A stretch of DNA of 64,000 nt from Sternotherus odoratus (taxonomy: Eukaryota > Chordata > Testudines > Kinosternidae), in NCBI GenBank assembly GCA_032164245.1, contig JAVMKO010000007.1:4488371-4552370 (forward strand), in the 5' to 3' direction. Positions 12,001-24,000 of this stretch are shown piece after piece. Both the position numbers and the translations under genes were made by a program. The notes under the pieces were generated by a model that saw only the letters and a list, made by a program, of their open reading frames with translations, did no database searches and was not told where the DNA came from. The number at the start of each line of letters is the position of its first letter. The stretch's first letter is position 1.

Positions 12001-15000
12001 CGGCTACCACTCAAATTAGGCAGAGAGATGCTTAACCGTTATATTCACATATCTATCTTGTGAAGTAGCTACTATAAAAGCAATTCTAACACTGGAATAC
12101 TACAAACAAATTACAGGGTTTTTGATAAAGGCAATATTAAGTAAAAAATTATAAACCACTATGAAATAGATATATGAAAACCATTTTCACATTTCAGGGG
12201 TAATCTAGAAGGACATGTTCGAATAAGGGATCAGATATGTTTTGCCTAAATCACTGTGAATATGTTTCTATTTCTTTTATCGAACTCTTTGAAAGATGGT
12301 TTTTATTCCTTCACAAGTCACTTTAATTATTTTTATCATAAAACTATGATTTTGGTTCCTATCTAATTATGCAAACTAAAATCTACTTAGCACAGCTAAG
12401 CAGCAAAGCAAAGAGGAACATTACTGAAATTGTGAAGAAAAATTACCTTATATTCTTGCTGTCAAAAACCAGAAATTATGATAATCTCTATTCTTGGGTT
12501 AGTGCTGACTGCATGGTACCAGTACAGAATGCAATGAGTTACAGAATACAGAGTTCCAACTTGTTTTACTTTCAAAAGGAAGTGCCTACCCATTGCTATT
12601 TTACTCCAGTTTTCCACAGTTGTTACCGCACTGAAATCAATGCAGTTACACTTAGGAGAAGCAGGAGTAACACCGTGATGTATTAAAATATAAAAAACTG
12701 CTTTTGAACAGAGATTTTGGTTTGCTACCCTATACAAAGGTGATTGCTAATGGTTAATTAGATTTATCAGTCCCTCCACAGGTGCTGAAGAATTTTTAAA
12801 TCACTTGTATTTGACGCTGTAAAGTGAGAGCTGGCAATTTTCTTTTCTTCTTGCCCAAGGAGTAAACTAGATAGAATCGGCAGGATGATTATCTTATTGC
12901 TATGGGTAATTAAGCAGCTGTTTGGATATTGCTACTTTGATAGCAGGTTTCCGTTGGAGGGCTCATAACTTGATGCTCCTAAGTGTCCACAATAGCTCTG
13001 AATGCTAGGACTTATATGTTCAAAGTGACTGGGGTCATCAAGTTAGAAGGCTGCTCATTTTCTCCAGTTGGGAGATCCTTCCAAAAAAAAACTTTGAAGG
13101 ATGGAGCTAGCTTAGGACCTTTCCAAAACCACACAGGTCTTTGCTGTTTGGCCTATGCCCTTGATGCCAGTCTGTTAGATAGCATTGGAATGGGTATGGC
13201 TAACCTGGAACTGGAGGTATAATTTCCACCTCAGGGAGACATACCCATGCTAGCTCTGATTTAGCTGGTATGCTAAAAACAGAAGTGTGGTTGTGGCAGT
13301 ACAAGCAGCGTGATGGGCCAGGGTTCCTAGGGTTTTTGACTGGACCATACGCAGGGCAGCTAGACCGTCCCGCAAGCAAGCCCATCCCACCACTCACACT
13401 GTTGTGGCTACGCTTCTATTTTTAGTGCACTAACTTAATCAGAGCTAGTGTGGCTATGACTACCCAGGACAGAAATTACACCGCTAATTCCAGTGTAGAC
13501 ATGCTCTTAGATAGTGCCTTACCTTGACTCCAACTTAAAATGCCATAAAATGTGAAGACTGATGACAGAACCCATATAATTGTATTGACTTCAGTAGGAT
13601 TCCACGGTTATAAGTAAAAGCATAATATGGCCCTATACAAATAATCAACTGAGACCTGCTAAATTGTTCTGCATAGCTTAGTAATCTCTTGTGTTTATTG
13701 AGGAATGCTAGAAATAGATAACTGCTAATATTGGAGCTGTTAAAATAAAATATCTGAGCACAGTACCTGTTATGTAAGTTAGCGCATCCCAGGGTATCTT
13801 TCCTTCTTGACAGTAAAGATTTAGGTTCAGTAAGGCACATTCTCTATCACTGTCATTAAATTCATAGCAGATGTTCCACCCAAGAGGTCCAAACTTTTTT
13901 CTCTCCTTGAATATTAAATGAAAAGCAAAACTGAATAAGATGATTTTGTTCAGGCTGCTCAGAGCTATTGTACTGTTAATGTGGGGTTGTCTTTGGATAG
14001 CCATTTCAAATTTTGGAAGAGAAATGAGAAAGGGATAGGTTATCACAGACCTCAGCAAGGGGCGACGTGTAAGATTTATTGCCCCATGACTAAGGCTGAG
14101 ATTTTGTCAAAGATATTTTTAGTAAAAGTCACAGACAGGTCAAGGGCAACAATGAAAAATTCACAGAGGCCCGTGACCTGCCCCTGACTTTTATTAAAAA
14201 TATCCATGACAAAATGTAGCTGCCAGTGGGCTGGGGGCTCCAGAGTCCCCCCACCACCCATGGGGGGTTGGAGCTCCAGGGTTCCCTTCTGTTGACAGCT
14301 CTGAGCTGCGGGTGTCCCCCCTGCCTCCTTCAGTTGCCAGGAACCCTGCAGCTCCCAGCCAGCGCAGGCTGAAATCACGGCAGTCTTTAGAAGTCACAGA
14401 TTCCATGACTTCCATGACCTCCATGACTAAATCACAGCCTTACCCATGAGTAGCGCCTGAAGGCATTGGTCCTCAGAGACACGCTCCTCAAGCCATACCT
14501 TTCTCCTGGCTCTTGGGACAGAAGAGGGCAGTAATTTGTGATTGTCTTAAGCCATGAGCACATTCCAACCCCCCAGCAACGGATCAGCTGAGCTTCAGTT
14601 CTATCCACTCCCCACCCTTTACTGTATCATTAAAAGTAAAGTATTCACTTTTGGTCACTTAGGAGATAAATCTCCCTATTACAGATAGGTCAAATTCTGA
14701 GACAGCCTTTCCCATCTTCTAATCCCACAAGTCTAATCTTACAGCTCTCCATCTGCCCAGTTCATGTAATTCCAAACATTGCATTATTTTTCAAAATAAA
14801 TCATTCCGTGTGTTTTTTCTCTAAGTGAGATGAATGCAAATGATGCAACATTCATGAATAATCTGACAGCAGCAACCTAGTATGCTAAGCATTGGTATGT
14901 AAACAGATTTTACTTCATGCTTCCAAGAGGTTTTAGTAGAGAGTGAGTAAAAACAAACTGAAAGGTATAGGAGGAGAAAGAAAATTTAAGCGATATCTAA

Positions 15001-18000
15001 ATTTAGTGAATTTTCCTTTTCTGTCTTCCCACGTCCAATTCAATTGCAATTAGCTAGTGGGTTAACGATAAAGAAATCTAATGTTTCATTTATGAGTTCA
15101 ATCCAATCAGAAATTCCTATCATTATGGGACAAACACTGAAGCCCTCTCTCAGGTTTTGCCCAGTCCTTTCTGAAGCAAACGTCTATTGACTTAATGAAA
15201 ATGTGCTCAAGTAGTGACAGATTGAAAACTGAGTAAGGACTGGTTCTCTACCTATTTAAAAAAGGATTGTCTAGTATTTCAACAACAAGGATGAAAACCA
15301 AATAATTAAAGCAGCACGTTCCCTTCCTCTTACCGACATGTGTTCCCCCTGTAATCTACGAGTTCATTGAATTTAAAATATGCAGAATTCTTCTGATGGA
15401 TTGCTTACTAACACAGTAAAGAGGAACTACAGTTTCCCTTAAATGAAATGTTTGATCATATTTACCCATAAGAAATCCCAGGAGACATACTTACATTTGA
15501 TACAATTAATATGGCAAAGGGATTTTAATGTAATCTTTTAGGAGAAAAGAAGTCTTGTGCTTTGTATGGACGTTTTCTTTTAAATTATAATTAGCTTAGC
15601 TGATAAGAGATGTTTTGCATTAGTAATAGGGCTGTCGAGCGATTAAAAAAATTAATCTCAATGAATCATGCCGTTAAACAACAAACAGAATACCATTTAT
15701 TTAAAATATTTTTGGATGTTTACTACATTTTCAAATATATTAATTTCAGTTACAACACATAAGCTTGCATCCGACGAAGTGGGTATTAGCCCACAAAAGC
15801 TTATGCTCCATCCAATACTTTAGTTAGTCTTTAAGATGCCACAGGACTCTTGTTAGATCTGCTATTCCAGACTAACACGGCTACCTCTCTGATTCTTAAC
15901 ACAGAATACAAAGTGTATAGTGCTCACTTTATATTTATTTTTTACTACAAATATTTGCACTGAACAAAAAAATTGTATTTTTCAATTCACCTCATACAGG
16001 TACTGTAGGGCAATCTCTTCATCAGAAAGTTGAACTTACAAATGTTGAATTATGTACAAAAAACCCTGCATTCAAAAATAAAACAGTGTAAAACTTTAGA
16101 GCCTACAAGTCAAGGAGTCCTACTTCTTGGTCAGCCAATCACTCAGACAAACAGGGTTGGTTACATTTTGCAGGAGATAATGCTGCCTACTTCTCGTTTG
16201 TAGTGAGGACAGCCATTCGCATAGCACTGTGGTAGCTGGTGTTGCAATATATTTAGATGCCAGTTGTGCTAAAGATTCATATGTCCCTTTATGCTTCAAA
16301 GACCATTCCAGAGGACATGTCCATGCTGATGATGGGTTCTGCTTGATAATGATCCAAAGCAGAGCAGCCTGATGCATGTTCATTTTCATGATCTGAGCCA
16401 GATGCCACCAGCAGAAAGCTGATTTTCTTTTTTGGTGGTTTGGGTTCTATAATTTCCGCATCAGAGTGTTGCTCTTTTAAGACTTCTAAAAGTATGCTCC
16501 ACACCTCGTCCATCTCACATTTTGGACGGCTCTTGAGATTCTTGAACCTTGGGTCAAGTTCTGTAGCTAATCTTAGAAATCTCACATCGGTACCGTCTTT
16601 GTGTTTTGTCAAATCTGCTATGAAAGTGTTCTTAAAATGAACATGTACTGGGTCATCATCCGAGACTGCTACAACATGAAATATATGGCAGAATAGAGGT
16701 AAAACAGAGCAGGAGACGTACAATTCTTCCCCCCAAGGAATACAGTCACAAATTTAATTGACGCATAATTTTTTTAACGAGTGTCATCAGCATGGTAGCA
16801 TGTCCTCTGGAACGGTGGGTTGAAGCATGAAGGGGCATGCAAATGTTTAGCATATCTGGCATGTAAATACCTTGCAACGCCGTCTACAAAAGTGCCATGC
16901 GAATGCCTGTTCTCACTTTCAGGAGTCATTGTAAATAAGAAGCCGGCAGCATTATCTCCCGTCAATGTAAACAAACTTGTTTGTCTTAGCGATCAGCATA
17001 ATAATAAGTAGGACTGAGTGGACTTGTAGGCTCTAAAGTTTTACACAGTTTTGTTTTTTAATGCAGTTACGTAACCAACAAAAACCTGCATTTTTAAGTT
17101 AAATTTATGTGATAAAGAGATTGCACTTCAGTACTTGTATGAGGTGAATTTAAAAATACTATTTCTTTGATCATTTTTACAGTGCATATATTTGTAATAA
17201 AAATAATATAAAGTGAGCACTGTGCACTTTGTATTCTGTGTTGTAATTGAAATTAATATTGAAAATGTAGAAAAACATCCAAAATATTTCAGTTGGTATT
17301 CTATTGTTATAAGTGTAATTAATCGCGATTAATTTTTTAAATCACAATTAATTTTTTTTTAGTTAATCGAGTGAGTTAACTGTGATTAATTGACAGTCCT
17401 AATTAGTAATATAACTTACAGTTCTAGTTTCTGGAAATTAATGGCTAAATAAGGTTTGTACAAAATACTGCTATTACAGTCATGATTACATTAGCCCTAT
17501 TCTGATTATAACAGACTTACTGAACTAATTTTGTAATGGCATCTCAGTACCTCTGCTATCTGAATTAATATAATCAGGTATACCTGAATGATAGCATGGA
17601 AGAAGCAAATGCCAAAAATCATTTTCCTCCAATTTATCCCAAGGATATTATCTTCAAAAAATGTACTCGTCATCTCTGTGAATGCTCGCCTGATGTTTGC
17701 ACGAAGTCCTTTTGGAGGCTCATTGGTTACCTGAATTGGGAAAAATAACCAGTTCTTGTTGTATACATAAGTCTGCTCTCCATTTTGTTACTGCCGAGCT
17801 GCCAAGTTATCACTTGACTGGCTATCTGCATGTAAATTGTATTTTCTACATTGAGGAGACTTATCTACATTAAGCTTTAGGTTTTAACCAATGAGCACAT
17901 TGATTATTTACCCTAGAAAATATATGGAAATGAAAAGCTATGTTATGAAAATAAGGACATTTGGAGCAGAAAGAAATTGGAAAAAAATGTGCAAGCACAA

Positions 18001-21000
18001 ATTAGAATAAATAAATAAACATAGCAAGAAGGGTTATTAAAGTACACACTATTGCAATTTAACTGCTTTATTTAGACAACAGCTTCCAGATCTTGGTTTA
18101 GCAGAAGGCTGTCCAGCCAGTGGTCAGACTGTGCAGCCAGCAGTATCTTGATTCAAATGGATCAGGAGGGACAGCAGAGTTCATGCTAGGGTAAGTTCTT
18201 CCTTCTCATTCAGCAGGGTTTTCTCTTTGCTGTTGTCCCAGGCTACATTTGTAAGGACCTAGGGCTTGTCAGTCTTGAGTGTCTGGATTAGAGTGAAGGT
18301 TACAGATGTACTGGAAAGTGCTCAGATACTAGTAACCCTTGTCTAGGTTGGCTGCGATACTGAAGGGGAGGCTGAGGCTTAAGTCGCTTTCTTTGCTGCC
18401 CCAGGGTGTACAGGCCCAGGGTCTTGAGTGTGGTGCGTGAGTTCTTTCACTCGTGCAGCTTATCATCTCTTTTCTCTGCAAACGGCCTGGCCATCGACTG
18501 GAAGATCCTGGATGGACTGCTGGACCTCAACCGACAAGCCCAAGGAGCGCAGCCAAGCCATCCTCCTCATGACGATGGCAGAGGCCATGGTCAGCTTCGT
18601 CTGAAGCTGTCTGCAGGGCCGCTCTCACCACTCCCTGCCCCTCTTCCAGGATGGCCTGAAATTCTTTCCTGGGATCCTCTGGGAGGGAGTCAACAAATTT
18701 AGCCATCGATTGCCAAACATTAAAATCATCACAGCTCAATAGAGCCTGATGGTTCGCCACCCTCAGCTGTAGGCTTGATGACAAATAAACTTTTGTCCCA
18801 AAAGAGTCCAGCTTCTTCGCCTCTTTATTTTTGCGAGTAACCCGATTGTCTCTGCCTTTCTTGCTCGTTGACTGCAGGCACTACTAATGAGTTTGGGGCA
18901 GGGTGGGTATTCAAGTACTCGTACCCTCTTGCGGGCACATAGTACTTGGGCTCCGCCCTTTTGGAAATTGGGGGTAGCAATGAGGGGGTCTGCCAGAGGC
19001 CTTTGGTAATTTTGGCCACCCCCTCGTGAACTGGTAGAGCGATTCTATCGGGGACTGCTGAGCTGAGGACGTGGAAGAGGGTGTCAGAGAGCTCCTCCAG
19101 CTCCTCGGTTTCTAGCCCCAAGTTCGAGGCTACTGTCCTTGAAAGCTCCTGATGAGCTTTGGCATCGTCCAGGGGGACCGCAGGTGGAGGCCCCATGATG
19201 GCTTCCTCCGGGGATGAGGAAGGGGATGTGGCTGCAGCAGGTGTCACACTTTGACCTGCTCGGCAGGACCTTCTTCCCCCATTTGTTGTGCATGGGGGGT
19301 CCCAAGCACTGTGGCCTCCACCTCAGACCACGGCAGAGGGCTTTTCAGAGACTCCCGACACCTACTGATGGCTGCGGGAACCCCCACGGATTCCAAGGGT
19401 GCCATGGCATGGGCTATTGACCCTGAGGCCACTCAGTCCTGTCGGTGCCACAGGAAGGACCGGTGCCACCAATGGAGGACCTTGACCCACCTGCAGGGAC
19501 TCTTGGTCTGACTCCAAGCCCTGGGATGAAGGGCCCTGCTCTGGATACCGGGACCATACTGAGGATGACCAGGTGTCTCAGTGCCAGCAGTGTCCACTGC
19601 CATGCTCTGAGTGGGATCTGTATATGGGCAATGACTAACCGCACCGAGATCCTGGTGACTGGCAGATCTGCAATGATACCCCGACGATCTACACCAAATG
19701 CTTCTTGACAAGTGCCGAGCCATGGAGCAGGAGCAAGAGCGTGACCGATGCTGCAATGTTGAGCGTTGATGCTGGTATGCAACCTGTGTCGGTCAGCCGG
19801 TGACCGGTACCGAGAGTCCGATGAAGGCTTTTGCTGGAGTGGCGTCTGCTGAAGGGGAGTGGCTACAATGCTCCTAGTACTGGGGTCATGGAGTTAAGGG
19901 TGCCTCAGTAGGTCTATGCCCTACGACTGGCAACCGGTGCTTCAAGCCCACGGAGCAAGGAGCAGAATCCAGAGACTGGTGCCAAGGGCTCTGACTGGTG
20001 GCTCTGTGTGGGCAAGCACTGGTGGGACGCGCCCTGAGGTGGCAAGTGGAGCCGCAGACAGGGACTGAGGGAATGGTCCAAAGTCAGGCTGACCCCTTGA
20101 TTTGGGACCTGCCGTCACCGGTGTGGGCGTCACCGGGAGGGACAAGATCTGGAAGTGGAATTTTGCCTGTCTGTCAATGGCACCGGTGGGGTGCTCTGAA
20201 CCAAAGCTGCGGAGTCCAACCTTGCCTGCTCAAGCGTGACTCCATAAGGGGCGCTTTAAGTTGGATGTCCCGCTCTTTCTTAGTGCGAGGCTTACAGCTC
20301 CTGCAGCTGCAACACCTGTTGCTGACGTGAGATTTCCCCCAAACATCTTAAACAACTGGTGTGGGGGTCACTGACTGGCTTAGACTTCCTACAGCAGTCA
20401 CAGTTCTTAAGCCCGGGGCATGCCCCATCCTGAGTCTAAGTCTCGTCTGGGACAACTATAAACTAACTTAAACACACTAAGGGAACCAATACTAATTGTT
20501 AAAAGTATTTTAAAAAGAAAGTTCACAACAAACAGTTCTAGAGCAGGAAAAGTTTGCCGAAGCAAAGGAACATTCCAGCACCGTCACTGGCAGTGAGAAG
20601 GAACTTGGGGGGGGGCAGCAGTGCACCTTATACTGCTGCATGTGCACCCACTTCAGAGGGCACCAGAGCCGGTCCCCTACAGATACCACTGAGGGGAAAA
20701 ATTCCAGCACCGGTGCATGTGGCAAGCACACATGCCTAGCATGGAATGGACATGAGCAGCACTTGAAGAAGAATAGATAGATCCACTCTCCTGGCAGATT
20801 AGCCAGCAGGAGTAATTGTCCAGAATGTGGTTAGAGGAAATAAAAGTTATCACCAAATTTGTTCTAAAGATCAAGCTGAGGGAGTAATGCCGGGGAAAGT
20901 ACATTTAGAACTCCAAGGAGAAGCCTTGTATATTTTGATGGTGAAGACAATGCAAAAAGATGCTTTAGAAGCTGTTCTGGACCTAGATGACTGTGCTCTG

Positions 21001-24000
21001 ATATCCCCAGGTATCCGAACACCTGTCAGGTCATAAAATCATGTATGCCTACTCTGATTCATTTGGACAGCCTGTAAGCTGCAACGGACTGAAACCAGGC
21101 CTAATCCTCATATGCCACAAAAGGTTTGAAGGACTTGGAGATAAATATGGTTCTATATAGATAACAACTTCAGGCGCTCTGGATGTCTAAGGCATGGAGC
21201 ATGACTTCCCTGGATGAAAATGAAGCTGAGTAATATACAGGTGGGTTAATGGACAGATTGGGAGATCCCTTGAACCCCAAAATTGGGGTGAGGACTCAGG
21301 ACTTAGTTACAAAAGCTGATAAAGTTGGAGCCACTCTGCAGCAGGATTGGTGCATGCGGGATCAACATTGTCTATAAAAAGCTGTGCAGGGCAGAGATGG
21401 GTCCTTTCCCGGTTCATTCTGCATTCTCTCAAAACATCACACTCCCTCTGCTGGCATAGTTTGGGTAGTGGTGGTTGCTGACTTGCATTTGGAGATACCA
21501 CACTTGAGAAGAAACTGTGGATTTTGGACTCATTTTGGCTCGTCAGAACTTTGGATACCTTTCATTTGTACTAGCGGGCCTGATTGTCAGCAGATCCCAT
21601 TTACTGTTTTTAAAGAAAATGATGTGTGTCACCATCCTAAAAATAAGAGCAAAAGATACAAACATTCCAACTTGTAGAATATGCGTTTTGGATTTTCATT
21701 CATTAGAAAATACGGATGAGACATTTGATTTGAGATATTCTGTAAATAATTTATTTCGTCCTTGCGTTGTTCATTTTGCTTAGGGTTATTTGCCAATATA
21801 TTACCTTGACAGAGTTCTGAAGGACAGTCACAGGAAAGGTTTCACTAGGCATGGAACTTAAATAGAGTCGAAAGCTCAACTGAATAGAAACATCTGAAAA
21901 CCAAAAGAATGAGTACATTCACTACACTCCTGTGAAAGAGTTTAGTTGTTTAAATTCATACATAAATCTTAAGCAATTTGCTATAAGATCTCTTTCCAAT
22001 GACTGGAGTACTGGAACTACATATCCTACCTAATGTTCATTTATGACCTGGAAGAGGGAGTAAACAGCATTATATTTACAGGGGACAATTTGGGAAGTGT
22101 TTCAAACACCAGTGAACATAAACAGATAGTAAGAAGAAACATGGAAAGCTTGGAGAGTAGGGTCTACAGGGGAGTCAGGAGATAAAGCAAGACTCAGTAA
22201 AATGTGTATGGAGAAAAATAATAAGAAATACAGATATTACTTTGGAAAGAAAAACCTGAAAAGCAATAATGCTGAAAGAGATTGAGGGATGATAGCAGAC
22301 AGCTAGATATGAGATTGCAATGGGATATGGCAGCAAGAAATGCTAATGTAATTTTGAGCTGTGTATGCAAAAGTATCATGTCATAAATAACACTCCCTCA
22401 GTATGTGACTCTATTGCTACCAAACCTGGAATACTGTGTTCCGTTCTAGGCACCTAAGTAATAGAAAGCTACAGAAAAATTTAATGGAGTACAGATAAAA
22501 GCAACACAATAATTAAGGGGAGAGAAGTGCTGACATATAAAGAAATAGTAAAAGAACTAAATGGCTGGAATTTTCAAAGGAGTCTAAAGAAATCGGGGGA
22601 CCAACTTCCATTGACCTTCAATGGGAGTTGAATTTCTAAATAGTCTTTATGTTTTCAAAATCAACTCCAATATGCACAGCTTGGCTAAACACTAACTTAT
22701 AGGGACAGTGACGGAGAATAAACAAACTGTGCCTTATGACAGTAGAGAAAGGATTAACAGGGACCCAGAGAGAGGCAAAAAGCAGACCAGCTGGGTTCAA
22801 TTGCAGCTGTTGCTATAGAAGGATTGGTTTACAGGGGACTTGAGGAGGCTGGGGAGAAGGAAGCTCTCAAAGAGAGAAGAGTGCATCTCTCTGTGAGTCT
22901 GTGAATGTAGTTGGAGAAGGCCTACCAAGGAAAAGGGGCCTCTGGTTAGTGGCTGGAGTTTTCCCCTGGGAGTTAGCTGAAGCGACCTGGACCTTAATTT
23001 TTATAATGTGCAAAAAACTTCACTGTGAAGCAGTTAATTACAGAAAATTACATACTTGGTTCGGTAAAGGTTTTTATAAGCTCTTCCATAGCTAACATCC
23101 ATGAAACTGCTAGGTGACAGTTTTGCAGAAAAACCCAATTTCCTGTTTTCATTGCATCCTTTATCAGCTTTTCTGCAATAGGTCCTTGCCCTTGCCCTAG
23201 TGAAATTGACCGTACTCTGAAACATAGAGAAAATTTTGTCAATGTTCATAATGCAAATATCTGAACATATAGTGACTTTTGAAATGGTAGGGTTTTTTTT
23301 TTAGGATTTGTGGCTTTTAAAGATAGTGGCCAAAATTTCCCAACTTGGGTGCTGAAATTTATGTTCCTCAATTCATATTTAGACCCTAAATAAAAGTGGC
23401 CTAAATTTCAGAGATGCTGGGTACCTACAAATCCACTGAAGTCTATGGGAGCTGAAGGTTATTTAGGAATCTGATTTGACAGCTTTGGCTATTATTACAA
23501 ATATAGAGCTCTCTGAAGCATAGCTATAGTATATACTTTGGAGGAGAACTAAAACAATTGTTTTAACATACATTAATGTGAAGGATAAAGGAGTTTGAGG
23601 CACACGTGGTGTTTTTGTCCATCCTCCTTGTACAAGAAAAAGGCCCAGATATAGACCGTCGAATCGTGGAAGTCAACAAATAGCTATGCAGGTGGTGTCG
23701 GAGAGAAGGCTTTGGATTCTTTGACCGTGGGATGGTGTTCCAAGAAGAAGGAGTGCTAGGCAGAGAGGGGCTCCACCTAATGAAGAGAGGGAAAAGCATC
23801 TTCGCAAGCAGCCTGGCTAACCTAGTGAGGAGGGCTCTAAACTAGGTTCTCCAGGGGAGGGAGACAAAAGCCCTGTGGTAAGTGGGGAGGGGGGATATCA
23901 GGAAGAAGCACAAGCACAAGGGGGCTCCTGCCTCATACTGAGAAAGCAGGATGATCAGGGAGTTATCTTAAGTGCCTAATCGCAAATGCAAGAAGCCTGG

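Larger units (their letters stand above)
9687..13766. other. Intron between DNAH6 exons 27 and 26
   Basis: Holds a CR1 RT fragment (10025-10575) and Penelope-like copies (11368-11457 and 11862-12018). The stretch 12970-13510, with CCAGTGTAGACATGCTCTTA at its end, looks like a decayed DNA-transposon copy, but I could not define both ends. Confidence 0.55.
13906..17583. other. Intron between DNAH6 exons 26 and 25
   Basis: Contains a complete MITE (14091-14442) and a fold-back hAT element (15627-17401). The interval 14450-15618 is AT-rich, with nothing recognised. Confidence 0.6.
17731..21804. other. Intron between DNAH6 exons 25 and 24
   Basis: Dominated by a DIRS relic (about 18330-20790). 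17731-18329 and 20800-21804 show no recognised repeat or exon. Confidence 0.6.

Noticed and set aside
15770..15897. Reading this block as a tRNA-derived SINE or a tRNA gene
   Set aside because: No A/B box promoter or cloverleaf could be seen, and the same tail follows the GIY-YIG segment at 33601-34110, so a truncated Penelope-like copy explains it better.
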